This document shows, one piece after another, positions 53,601 to 62,181 of a DNA stretch of 64,000 nucleotides. The stretch is taken from contig NZ_JACOPD010000002.1 in the NCBI RefSeq assembly GCF_014287955.1, forward strand, positions 310,001 to 374,000, written 5' to 3'. The stretch comes from Lachnospira hominis (ex Liu et al. 2021) (GTDB lineage Bacteria; Bacillota; Clostridia; Lachnospirales; Lachnospiraceae). Made by a program: the position numbers and the translations under genes. Position 1 is the first letter of the stretch. Every line of letters starts with the position of its first letter. A model generated the notes under the pieces. It did no database searches and was not told the origin of the DNA. It saw only the letters and a list, made by a program, of their open reading frames with translations.

Positions 53601-53686
53601 AACTATCCCTCTTTTCAGTTTATATTTTTAACGTATATTTATAATACAATTTTATGATAAACAAGGCTAATTTTCAACTAAAATTC

Positions 53687-54244
53687 CTATAAAATTCCTA
53701 ATCCGTCGAAAAGAATTTTAATGCCTATGAGAATAAGTATAATCCCACCGCATATCTCTGCTTTGGACTTATATTTTTCACCGAAAACACTTCCAATTTT
53801 TACACCTGCTGCCGAACAGACAAATGTGACACATCCGATAAATATTACAGCATATATTATATTAACCTGAAGAAATGCAAATGTAACACCTACCGCAAGT
53901 GCATCTATACTTGTTGCTATTGCAAGCAGAAACATTGATGCCGGATTCATATTGGCATCTAATCTTTCTTCTTCGCCAAATGCTTCTCTCACCATATTAG
54001 CACCGATAATCACAAGAAGAATAAATGCTATCCAATGCGAATATTTAGTTATTTTATCAGCAAAAAAGCTGCCAAGAAAATAACCCATAAGAGGCATAAG
54101 TGCCTGAAAACCACCAAACCATGCACCTGCAATGCACATATGCTTAGGCTTTATCTTTCCAAGTGACAACCCCTTACAGACTGAAACAGCAAATGCATCC
54201 ATTGACAAACCAACTGCCAGAATAAACAATTCAATTAAACTCAT
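53687..54244 (-). CDS. mntP: Putative manganese efflux pump
   Basis: 185 aa with six helices. The two MntP motifs are clear: GLSMDAFAVSVCKGL in helix 1 and ATSIDALAVGVTFAF in helix 4, each with the metal-site Asp. ATG 54244 (MSLIELFILAVGLSMD) has GGAGATTAAT upstream. A structured leader with terminator and manganese-riboswitch features precedes it. Confidence 0.95.
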   Translation of the reverse strand: MSLIELFILAVGLSMDAFAVSVCKGLSLGKIKPKHMCIAGAWFGGFQALMPLMGYFLGSFFADKITKYSHWIAFILLVIIGANMVREAFGEEERLDANMNPASMFLLAIATSIDALAVGVTFAFLQVNIIYAVIFIGCVTFVCSAAGVKIGSVFGEKYKSKAEICGGIILILIGIKILFDGLGIL

Positions 54245-54287
54245 ATTAATCTCCATTTCTTTTGTAATTTTTATATATTTTCCCCGC

Positions 54288-54430
54288 CGGCATAACAAAA
54301 AAGAGACTCCGGACAGCTTTGTATTAAAAGCTATCCACGAGTCTCATCATTTACAGTAATACCGGGTATTAAACCATTATGTCGATATAACTACACAACT
54401 TATGTTATGCCGATTACTCCCTCAGGGAAT
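54288..54430 (-). ncRNA. Probable yybP-ykoY manganese riboswitch of mntP
   Basis: The leader (minus strand, from about 54430) contains GGGAGTAAT, a hairpin region, ATCGACATAA, TACCCGGTAT and GATGAGAC, resembling yybP-ykoY aptamers that control mntP homologues. An intrinsic terminator (54303-54345) follows. In addition CGGCATAACA (plus 54403-54412) is an exact complement of TGTTATGCCG (plus 54288-54297) downstream of the terminator, an alternative pairing that could compete in switching. The match is by eye; no covariance model was run. Confidence 0.6.
54303..54345 (-). terminator. Terminator in the mntP leader
   Basis: GAGACTC-GT-GGATAGCTTT paired with AAAGCTGTCC-G-GAGTCTC, followed by TTTTTTG on the minus strand; about 58 nt before the mntP ATG. 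It is upstream of the gene, so it is an attenuator. Confidence 0.9.
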
Positions 54431-54492
54431 TAATTACGTTTTTAAATAATATCATTAATGATAAAATATATCAAGTAGATTTTCAGATATTT

Positions 54493-55053
54493 TTATAATA
54501 TCAAATCATCAAGTTTAATCTTAGGAACATGGTGTACCTGATTCGCATCCCTGTAATATTTTATATCTCCTCCAGCCGGAATATCCTCAAGCACAACTTC
54601 TTCTTTCGGATATCCAAGTGCGATGCAGTAATCAATCTTCATATCATCCGAAAGACCAATAACACCAGCCAGCTTTGCCCTGTTGACATTGCCAAGAAAA
54701 CATCCGCCCATTCCTTTTTCAACTGCTGCCAGAAGAATTGTCTGTCCGATAATTCCCTCATCACATTCCGCTTTTGCATTTTTATCTGTAGCCATAATTA
54801 TGTAGGCCGATGGTCTTTCCCCTTTAACAGGTCCTGCCCAATCCTTTAAATATCCTGCCCAGCCAAGACATTCAAATACTTTTTCCTTCATTACCTCATC
54901 ACATACAAGTTTATATCTTACCGGCTGTCTGTTAGCTGCTGACGGCGTATTTCTTCCTGTATCGACAAGTTCTTTAAGTTCATCTTCTGTTATCTTTTTA
55001 TTTTCATAAAATCTTCTGTATGAACGGTTTTTCTTTGCAAGTTCCTTTATCAT
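54493..55053 (-). CDS. Nitroreductase-family flavoprotein
   Basis: 186 aa. NADH/FMN oxidoreductase fold: N-terminal RSYRRFYENKKITEDELKEL, TPSAANRQPVRYKLV (FMN-binding), then EKGMGGCFLGNVNRAKL and IALGYPKEEVV. ATG overlaps the stop of the upstream aminopeptidase gene (ATGA), so it is coupled to it. Substrate unknown; the last gene of a four-gene operon. Confidence 0.9.
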   Translation of the reverse strand: MIKELAKKNRSYRRFYENKKITEDELKELVDTGRNTPSAANRQPVRYKLVCDEVMKEKVFECLGWAGYLKDWAGPVKGERPSAYIIMATDKNAKAECDEGIIGQTILLAAVEKGMGGCFLGNVNRAKLAGVIGLSDDMKIDYCIALGYPKEEVVLEDIPAGGDIKYYRDANQVHHVPKIKLDDLIL

Positions 55054-56390
55054 ATCTGTGTTTCCTTTCCATAAAATTCTTTTACAAACTCACTCATATA
55101 AATTGTATCGTATGCTCCTGATGTCTCATATGAAGAATGCATTGCAAGCTGTGCAATACCTATATCTGCCGCCTTTACTGACAAATTAGACATTACAAGA
55201 TTTCCAAGTGTGGAACCTCCGGCAACATCTGAATTATTATAATATGTCTGATATGGTATATCTGCTTTCTTACAAATCTGTTTTACAAATGCACCTGTGC
55301 ATGCATCTGTTGTATATTTCTGTCCGCCGTGATACTTAATTACAACTCCACCATTCATATCCGGTCTATGGATAACATCCGCTTTTTCAGAATAATTTGG
55401 ATGCATGGCATGTGCATTGTCTGCACTTAGCATAAAACTTTTTGAAAGCATACGGTTAAATCCGCTTCCTGTAATATCTTTAACTGATGCGAGTTCTCTT
55501 AACACAACAGGCAGAAAATCAGAGCTCGCCCCCTGTCTTGATAGGCTTCCTACTTCTTCATTATCAAAGGCCGCATATACTTTTATATACTCATCTCTCT
55601 CCGGTTTATCCTGACATCTGGTCTGTATAAAGCCTGTCATAGTGCTGTAAACACATTGAAGGTCATCTATTCTCGGTGCTGATATCAAAGAGGCATTCTC
55701 ACCCATAATACAGCCTTCCTGAGTATTATACAGATATAAATCCGTTCCTAGAATGTCACTCTGCTTTATTCCAAATTCTTTTCGTATCAATTCATATAAA
55801 CCTTTGTCTGCTGCAACCGGCTGCATTTCTTTCTGCACAGATATACCCGTCTTTGAAGCATCATTTCCTCTTGTCATGTGTATTGCCAGTGACGGAATTA
55901 TAAAAGACGGCTCAGATATATTGACAAGTATACTGTCCAATATGCCATCAACGTCACATACTATTCTTCCGGCAGCACCAAGAGGTCTGTCAAACCATGA
56001 CTGTGTAATCATTCCACCATATTTTTCCACATCAAGTTTTAAACATGTATCACTATTTCCGTATTCACCATTATCTTTGAATTTAAACATCGGTGAGTCG
56101 GTGTGTGAACATACAATTTTAAATCCTTTCGGGCTTTTGCATGCCGGTACACGGAAAGCAATAATTGATGAGTCATTTCTTATAACATACCCCTTATATT
56201 CTCCATCAGGGCTTCCAAATGCATCATCCTTGTTCCAGAAGCCGTATTCCCACTCTTCTTTCTGGACAAAACCTGCTTCATCAAATATTTTCTTCAATGT
56301 ATTTACTGTCTGGTATGATGTTGGACATTCTTTTATAAATCCAAGAAATTTTCTATTTTCTTCAAATGACTGCTCTTTCGTTATCTTCAT
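55050..56390 (-). CDS. M18-family aminopeptidase
   Basis: 446 aa metallo-aminopeptidase of the DNPEP/ApeA type. Metal-binding segments are VCSHTDSPMFKFKDN near residue 95, AAFDNEEVGSLSRQGASSDF near residue 270 and SADNAHAMHPNYSEK near residue 320, with the late NSDVAGGSTLGNLV. These release acidic or neutral N-terminal residues from peptides in the cytosol. AAAGGAAA precedes ATG 56390. Twelve nt after the EIIC-like gene. Confidence 0.94.
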   Translation of the reverse strand: MKITKEQSFEENRKFLGFIKECPTSYQTVNTLKKIFDEAGFVQKEEWEYGFWNKDDAFGSPDGEYKGYVIRNDSSIIAFRVPACKSPKGFKIVCSHTDSPMFKFKDNGEYGNSDTCLKLDVEKYGGMITQSWFDRPLGAAGRIVCDVDGILDSILVNISEPSFIIPSLAIHMTRGNDASKTGISVQKEMQPVAADKGLYELIRKEFGIKQSDILGTDLYLYNTQEGCIMGENASLISAPRIDDLQCVYSTMTGFIQTRCQDKPERDEYIKVYAAFDNEEVGSLSRQGASSDFLPVVLRELASVKDITGSGFNRMLSKSFMLSADNAHAMHPNYSEKADVIHRPDMNGGVVIKYHGGQKYTTDACTGAFVKQICKKADIPYQTYYNNSDVAGGSTLGNLVMSNLSVKAADIGIAQLAMHSSYETSGAYDTIYMSEFVKEFYGKETQI

Positions 56391-56402
56391 ATATATTTTC
56401 CT

Positions 56403-57449
56403 TTACAACCTTAAAAGCATATCTCCGTCTTTTATCCATTTCATCTTTCTCATCCACTCTGAAACAGCAAGTGTTATAAGTGCAGGAAGGACAAAATGCA
56501 TAAGTATGATTTCTATTGCAACAACAGGAACTGACATTGTCTGTGTCATTGACTGCCATGCCATAATCTGTCCCACAAATCCGGCTGAACCCATACCAGA
56601 ACCTGTCGGAGTGCTTGTCATTCTAAGAATTGCACTTGATACAGGTCCAAGTATCGCACTTGACACGATTGGCGGTATCCAGATAAGCGGTTTTTTTACA
56701 ATATTAGGAACCTGAAGCATTGATGTTCCGATTCCCTGTGCAATAAGACCACCCATTTTATTTTCCCTGTAACTTGCAACCGCAAATCCAACCATCTGAC
56801 AACAGCATCCAACCGTCGCCGCTCCGGCGGCAACACCTGTTATTCCCATGGAAACACCTATTGCTGCTGAACTTATAGGAAGAGTAAGAATCATTCCCAT
56901 AAGAACCGATATAAGTATTCCGCCAATTACCGGATGCTGTTCGACATTAATATTAACAAGATTGCCAAGCCACATCATAAATGCTGATATCGGCGGTCCG
57001 ATTACATATCCAACTGCTGCTCCCGATGCTATGCACGCAAATGGTGTCACAATAATATCAACTTTTGTTTTTCCCGATACAAGTCTTCCGATTTCAATTG
57101 CAACATATGCCGCAACAAATGCACCAAGTGGCTCGCCTGGCTTTCCGAGTGCAAATGCAGACATTGAATTTACTGTCGGAAATGCTCCTATCATGCCGGA
57201 AACAGCTGCTGCAATCGTAACAAGAGGACTTGAGCCGAGCTTTACAGCAACTCCAACGCCGATGCCGGCACCTGTAAGTGTTTTGGCAACATTGGCAGCA
57301 CCATTGATATAGCTTCCTATGTCACCACCGATAAACGTTCCGATTTGTGCGATTATCGTTCCAATAATCAATGTTGAAAACAGGCCAAGTGCCATTCCGC
57401 CAAGACCGTCAATAAATATTCTGTTTAAAATTTTCTTTAATTTTTCCAT
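56403..57449 (-). CDS. PfoR-like PTS EIIC membrane protein
   Basis: 348 aa with eight to ten helices, glycine and isoleucine rich. It begins MEKLKKILNRIFIDGLGGMA and contains LTGAGIGVGVAVKLGSSPLV, IGPPISAFMMWLGNL and AAGAATVGCCCQMVGFAVAS, the pattern of the PTS_EIIC_2 family (PF13303) that includes Clostridium perfringens PfoR. It lacks EIIA/EIIB domains, so transport through the PTS is uncertain; regulators and solute carriers are both proposed for the family. GAGGAGAAA precedes ATG 57449. Between the esterase and the M18 aminopeptidase genes. Confidence 0.88.
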   Translation of the reverse strand: MEKLKKILNRIFIDGLGGMALGLFSTLIIGTIIAQIGTFIGGDIGSYINGAANVAKTLTGAGIGVGVAVKLGSSPLVTIAAAVSGMIGAFPTVNSMSAFALGKPGEPLGAFVAAYVAIEIGRLVSGKTKVDIIVTPFACIASGAAVGYVIGPPISAFMMWLGNLVNINVEQHPVIGGILISVLMGMILTLPISSAAIGVSMGITGVAAGAATVGCCCQMVGFAVASYRENKMGGLIAQGIGTSMLQVPNIVKKPLIWIPPIVSSAILGPVSSAILRMTSTPTGSGMGSAGFVGQIMAWQSMTQTMSVPVVAIEIILMHFVLPALITLAVSEWMRKMKWIKDGDMLLRL

Positions 57450-57500
57450 TTTCTCCTCACATATCCCATCGGCAGACCTGTAAATATCTTCCTGATTATC

Positions 57501-58934
57501 TTACTTTATATCTAATCTGACATCAGAAAATGTCACATCTGCATTTCTTGCCGCAAACATACAAAGATATACATTTTCAGGGTCTAACGCAGTAAGTTTG
57601 AAATCAAATCCACCTGTAATTGTTGTCTCATCTCCAAATGTACACGCATATCCGTCAGATGTGCTTTCTATCTGTACTTTTACTGTCTCGCCCGGTTTAT
57701 AACCTCTTGTGCATGTGCCTCCATATACAAGCTTTCCGCTCTTTCTTGCAAAACAATTAGCAGGTGCATTTTCATGCGTTAAAAGAAGAGGTGCAGCTGC
57801 AACATAATCTCCCAATATATCAGGTGTTACTTTGTCAATATACATGTCATCTCTTACCATAAGCCCAAACGATACCTGGTCATTCAGGAAATAATTGTTT
57901 ATTTTCATTGAAGCTGAAAATATAAAATCATCTTTTACAGGTACTTTTGTATAGTATACTGCTATACCATCAGATACAGCTGATATTTTTCCCACATTTC
58001 CACAGACTGCAATATGGAAACTGTTATCAGAAAGAGCTTCCAGCGTAAATGTGTCTTTTGTCGGCATATCCATAATATCTCCAAATACCGATGGTTTCCA
58101 TATTCCTGATTTTTCCCATATTTTACTGTCACTAAGATTTGAATCAAAAACAGTAGGTTTATAAGTTTCAGATGGTTTAAAATACTTTTTCTTTGAAGGC
58201 ATCGGAGCATCATTTTCAAGTCCTGTAATATGGTTTGAAAGCCCCTCAACACCGATATTTTTTATCTCTGAAAGGCAAAGATATGCATTAACTCTTGCTC
58301 CCCACACATTTGTATGTGTGTTATCAACACTTATCGCCTTATCTGACGGCCATGCGTGAAGATATAGTGTTTCATCTGCACCAAGTCTGTCATACATTTC
58401 TTTTGTCATCATAGTCATATCGACAAGTGCTATATTAAGCTGCCTTGCAAGATCCCTTATCGCTTTCGGATAATCTCCACCCTTATATTCACCTACAGGT
58501 GCAGTTACATGAAGCATCTGTCCGTTCCATTTTCCATCAGGGCTTCTTCTTACTATCGGAGTGCAGAGAATCGGTGTGCATCCTGCCTCCTGAGCCTTTT
58601 TGATATAATTATTATAAAGCGAAAAAGCAAATGTTCCCTGTGTAAGATAATCACCCTCACCCTGTGTGTATCTGTCATTTTCAGTCTTTTCATCATTATG
58701 TCCGAATCCTATAATCAGATAATCATCTTTTTTCATTCCTGAAAGTAATGTCTGATATTCAGGTTCTGTTGTATAACTCTTGCTGCTTCTTCCTGAAAGT
58801 GCAATATTTTTAACTATAATTTCATCATCAAGATATTCCTGAAGCTTTGTACCGTAACCATATCTTGGCAGATAATACTTATCCTCAAAGCTGCTAAGTG
58901 TCGAATCTCCGACAACCCATAAATTTTTACTCAT
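57501..58934 (-). CDS. SGNH/GDSL hydrolase, rhamnogalacturonan acetylesterase-like
   Basis: 477 aa without a signal peptide. Residues 1-235 form a CE12-type esterase: GDS block LWVVGDSTLSSF, IALSGRSSKSY (Gly/Ser oxyanion), IIGFGHNDEK (Asn block) and the catalytic Asp/His in SVDNTHTNVWGA. A linker follows, and residues about 275-477 are a beta-sandwich domain (FSASMKINNYFLNDQVSFGL, TVKQIESTSDG-like VKVQIESTSDG) similar to DUF1349/laminin-G-type modules. The family removes acetyl groups from pectic rhamnogalacturonan. Intracellular location suggests it works on imported oligosaccharides. AGAGGTG precedes ATG 58934. Confidence 0.88.
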   Translation of the reverse strand: MSKNLWVVGDSTLSSFEDKYYLPRYGYGTKLQEYLDDEIIVKNIALSGRSSKSYTTEPEYQTLLSGMKKDDYLIIGFGHNDEKTENDRYTQGEGDYLTQGTFAFSLYNNYIKKAQEAGCTPILCTPIVRRSPDGKWNGQMLHVTAPVGEYKGGDYPKAIRDLARQLNIALVDMTMMTKEMYDRLGADETLYLHAWPSDKAISVDNTHTNVWGARVNAYLCLSEIKNIGVEGLSNHITGLENDAPMPSKKKYFKPSETYKPTVFDSNLSDSKIWEKSGIWKPSVFGDIMDMPTKDTFTLEALSDNSFHIAVCGNVGKISAVSDGIAVYYTKVPVKDDFIFSASMKINNYFLNDQVSFGLMVRDDMYIDKVTPDILGDYVAAAPLLLTHENAPANCFARKSGKLVYGGTCTRGYKPGETVKVQIESTSDGYACTFGDETTITGGFDFKLTALDPENVYLCMFAARNADVTFSDVRLDIK

Positions 58935-58958
58935 AGATATCACCTCTATATTTTTTCA

Positions 58959-58990
58959 AAAGGCGAAACACTTTTTAATGTTCCGCCTTT
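58959..58990 (-). terminator. Terminator of the O-acylation operon
   Basis: AAAGGCG-A-AAC paired with GTT-C-CGCCTTT around a 10-nt loop; minus strand continues TTGAAAAAA. It is 10 nt after the lipoprotein stop and upstream of the esterase gene. Confidence 0.6.
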
Positions 58991-59000
58991 CATAAAATAA

Positions 59001-59519
59001 TTATTTTACTGAATATACAATGCTTGTTACTGCGTTATCCTTTATTGCAAAACTAAGAACCATATTTCCGGATTCATACTTAATCTGTCCGTTTTCTTCC
59101 TTATATGAAGAACCATAAGCAGATGTTACTTTATCCTTTGAATCACCAATCTTGATTCCTTCTTTTGTCTTTACTGTATCATCCATAAATGTTACTGAAT
59201 ATACAACATCTACGCCATTTTTCTGATATCCCTGAAGTGTAAAGCTGTCATAATACCAGAACTTGTCCATTCCGTCAAATGCACAGCTCTTAGCTTCATA
59301 ATAACCACCCTTTGGAGTGCCAAGCTTTGATGTAATATCTTCAACTTTTTCGTCTATTGCAATATTAACACCATTTGTAGTGAACACATAACCTGTGGAT
59401 GTATTCTGGCTCTGCTGCTGTGTTGTGCTGCCATTGTCTGTTCCTTTAGAACCGCCGCAGGCTGTAAGACCTACGCATAAAATCATTAATCCTGCTGCTA
59501 TTAAACTTCTCTTTCTCAT
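59001..59519 (-). CDS. Lipoprotein with two SmpA/BLIP-like repeats
   Basis: 172 aa. Lipobox LTAC (Cys at residue 21), Ser/Gln/Thr linker, then two repeats of a small alpha/beta unit: VNIAIDEKVEDITSKLGTPK and GIKIGDSKDKVTSAYGSSYK, each followed by beta strands, like SmpA/BLIP-type domains. Its start overlaps the stop of the SGNH gene by 4 nt, so it belongs to the O-acylation operon. Likely an outer-leaflet accessory factor. Confidence 0.78.
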   Translation of the reverse strand: MRKRSLIAAGLMILCVGLTACGGSKGTDNGSTTQQQSQNTSTGYVFTTNGVNIAIDEKVEDITSKLGTPKGGYYEAKSCAFDGMDKFWYYDSFTLQGYQKNGVDVVYSVTFMDDTVKTKEGIKIGDSKDKVTSAYGSSYKEENGQIKYESGNMVLSFAIKDNAVTSIVYSVK

Positions 59520-60568
59520 TGTGAACCTCCATTTAAGCTGTTATTCCATGCTTCCTGTTTTTTTGTCTTGAGACTGTTGTAATCCGATACAATTTTGTTC
59601 CACTGTGATGCAGTTTCGCTCTCGCCTCTGTGATCAGTAAGCCTGTATTGGTCTTTTAAAATATTTCCAAGATAAACCGCTGTCTTTTCCGCTCCGTCAA
59701 CATTGAGATGCTGACCGTAGTCGAATGTATCCGTTGTATAATCCAGTCCTATTTCATCTGCCTTATCGACCATGTTTAAGTATAACAGATTATTTTCATT
59801 TGCATAGTCCTGAATCTGACTTTCCCATTCATCATACCAGTGTGGGAAAATACTCGGTGCTTTTATAAGAACAAGTTTTATACCCTTTTCATTGCATAAA
59901 TCTTTAATCTTATCAAGATATTCGTAATTTCTGTCTGAAAATGTATAATTGGCAAGCGGCGAAACCTTCGGAACCGTAGTCACCGGACGTACACCAACCT
60001 GCATAAGATAACCGTTGCTTGTGACTTTAGGTTTGTTAAACATATATTTTATATCATCAGATGACAATTCACTCCATCTTGAATGATAACGCAAAAGCGG
60101 AAAAATGTAACTCCCCATCGTCTCTTTTTCTGTCATTGATTCTTTTATTGAATTCCACTTTGACTTTGACCAACGCATTCCATCAAGCGTCATTCTGTTA
60201 TATGCTTCGCTCTTCGCATCAGCTTCAGACATCGCAAGCATACTAAGAACAACGACCTTTGGTGTCTCATGTTTTAATGTATCTTCAAGCAGGTAATATG
60301 ACTGCCATATAAGCTGCTCAGAGCTTCCTCTTATGTAACTTGTAATTCCATACTCTTCCCACATCTTGACTGTTGAAATATTTTCATACACTTCACAGTC
60401 ACCAAGAATAAGCACATCATTATTTTTTTCACTCTTATAATATTCTGCTATCATAGAGCCTTCAGGTATATCATTAACATACTTCGGTGTAAGAAGCAGT
60501 GTCAGAAGATAAAGGCATACAACCGGTATCAGGACGACTGCTATTACACGTATAATTTTCTTTCCCAT
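59516..60568 (-). CDS. DltD/AlgX-like SGNH-type membrane-anchored protein
   Basis: 350 aa. N-terminal anchor (IIRVIAVVLIPVVCLYLLTL) and an extracytoplasmic SGNH-like domain. The block I strand reads VLILGDCEVYENIS: the serine expected after GD is Cys. The C-terminal catalytic block is FDYGQHLNVDGAEKTAVYLG with Asp and His. Such proteins partner MBOAT acyltransferases in polymer O-acylation. TAGGAGGACG precedes ATG 60568, 12 nt after the MBOAT stop. Whether Cys can act as nucleophile is unknown. Confidence 0.82.
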   Translation of the reverse strand: MGKKIIRVIAVVLIPVVCLYLLTLLLTPKYVNDIPEGSMIAEYYKSEKNNDVLILGDCEVYENISTVKMWEEYGITSYIRGSSEQLIWQSYYLLEDTLKHETPKVVVLSMLAMSEADAKSEAYNRMTLDGMRWSKSKWNSIKESMTEKETMGSYIFPLLRYHSRWSELSSDDIKYMFNKPKVTSNGYLMQVGVRPVTTVPKVSPLANYTFSDRNYEYLDKIKDLCNEKGIKLVLIKAPSIFPHWYDEWESQIQDYANENNLLYLNMVDKADEIGLDYTTDTFDYGQHLNVDGAEKTAVYLGNILKDQYRLTDHRGESETASQWNKIVSDYNSLKTKKQEAWNNSLNGGSQ

Positions 60569-60580
60569 AAATACGTCCTC

Positions 60581-62140
60581 CTAAAACTGATTATAAATAA
60601 ACTGACTTGATTCATATCCTATTCCATACACACCAAACACTGCTATTCCAAGGAATAACGCAAGGAATATAGTAAATCTTAATGCAAAGCTTTTCTTTGA
60701 AAGACGTTCTCTTACAGATTCTTCACGTCCTGCAAAGCTTACAATATACATAATTATAACACCTGCAAGTAAAAGAATATAATCCGGCAAAGAAAGTCCT
60801 ATATTAAACATTCCACTGCCAAAAACACTTGCGTAATTAGCTGTTGTAAACATTGATATAAACTGTCTGAACGCATCTGCTATATTTCTGTGATAATCAA
60901 GCATCTGGAGCACACAGACAATAGCTGTTGTTCTTATAATCTCAAATACTTTATATGCTGTATACTTTTTAAGATGAAGCTTTCCGTCAACTTTTGCATA
61001 TACAGGTTCAAGTTCCTGTGATGCAAGCATTATTATGCCGTTTAAAAGACCCCATACAATAAAGTTCCAGCTTGCACCATGCCACATACCTGTAACAAAC
61101 CATACAACTATTGTTGCTGTATATATAGGAAATCTCTGTCCTATTCCTGTTGAAACATGCTTTTTAAGCCACTTTGAAGCTTTGTTCATCTTCTTTGACA
61201 TGGAAATCGGATAGAATACATAATCCTTAAACCATGCACAAAGTGTGATATGCCATCTTCTCCAATATTCTGCAAGACTCTTTGAGAAAAATGGCTGTCT
61301 GAAGTTCTCCGGAAGTCTTATTCCAAAAAGTTCAGCGATACCTATTGTTATATCAATACCACCTGTAAAATCCGCATAAAGCTCAACAGCATATATTAAC
61401 ATTCCAAGAAATGCATATGCTCCTGTATATTTTGAAAAATCACTTGTAATTGTCGCAAGACCGATTGCAGCCCTGTCCGCAATTACCATTTTCTTGAAGT
61501 AACCCCAGATGATTCTCTGGATTCCCGACTCAAATCTCTCCCACGAAAATGAGTGTTCCTCAAACAACGTCTCTTTTAAATCTTTCCAGCGGCTGATAGG
61601 TCCCTGCATAAGCTGCGGGAAGAATGAAACAAATAAAGCAAATTTAAAAATATTGTTTTCTGCTTCTGTAACGCCTCTGTATACATCAATTATATATCCC
61701 ATTGACTGAAATGTGTAAAATGAGATACCCATCGGCAATATAAAATTAACCGGCTTTAATGATGTAAAACTGATAAAAAGATTAGTATACTTTAATACCG
61801 CAAGAATTCCAAAGTTAAAAAGTATACATAAAACCATCCACATTCTCTGGTTCTTTTTTGTTTTTGCCTTATAAGCCTTCTTCTGCTCTTTTGTCATAAG
61901 GTCTTTTAATTTTTCCATCGCAAGCTTCTGTCTGTCAAAAGCCTTTTCTATCATTCGTGAGCAAAAATATGTTGAAATAATTGTGGCAATCATAAATATC
62001 GCACCACGCACTCCTGCCTGAAGATAAAAACAGACATTCGCACACAGAAGCATTATCCACTGCCACTTTTTAGGCACAATGTAATACATGAGGAGTACTG
62101 CAGCCACAAATATCACAAAACTAACAGATGTAAATAACAT
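60581..62140 (-). CDS. MBOAT O-acyltransferase (AlgI/DltB-like)
   Basis: 519 aa polytopic membrane protein. MBOAT core: MGISFYTFQSMGYIIDVYRG, FFPQLMQGPISRW, SLAEYWRRWHITLCAWFKDY (first His) and VVWFVTGMWHGASWNFIVWG (catalytic His). It moves acyl (often acetyl) groups across the membrane for addition to surface polymers. GGAGAATAT precedes ATG 62140. Followed by its SGNH partner and preceded by a transglutaminase-like protein. Confidence 0.95.
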   Translation of the reverse strand: MLFTSVSFVIFVAAVLLMYYIVPKKWQWIMLLCANVCFYLQAGVRGAIFMIATIISTYFCSRMIEKAFDRQKLAMEKLKDLMTKEQKKAYKAKTKKNQRMWMVLCILFNFGILAVLKYTNLFISFTSLKPVNFILPMGISFYTFQSMGYIIDVYRGVTEAENNIFKFALFVSFFPQLMQGPISRWKDLKETLFEEHSFSWERFESGIQRIIWGYFKKMVIADRAAIGLATITSDFSKYTGAYAFLGMLIYAVELYADFTGGIDITIGIAELFGIRLPENFRQPFFSKSLAEYWRRWHITLCAWFKDYVFYPISMSKKMNKASKWLKKHVSTGIGQRFPIYTATIVVWFVTGMWHGASWNFIVWGLLNGIIMLASQELEPVYAKVDGKLHLKKYTAYKVFEIIRTTAIVCVLQMLDYHRNIADAFRQFISMFTTANYASVFGSGMFNIGLSLPDYILLLAGVIIMYIVSFAGREESVRERLSKKSFALRFTIFLALFLGIAVFGVYGIGYESSQFIYNQF

Positions 62141-62181
62141 ATATTCTCCATTCCTATCATTTTCTTTTTAATGTGCACATA

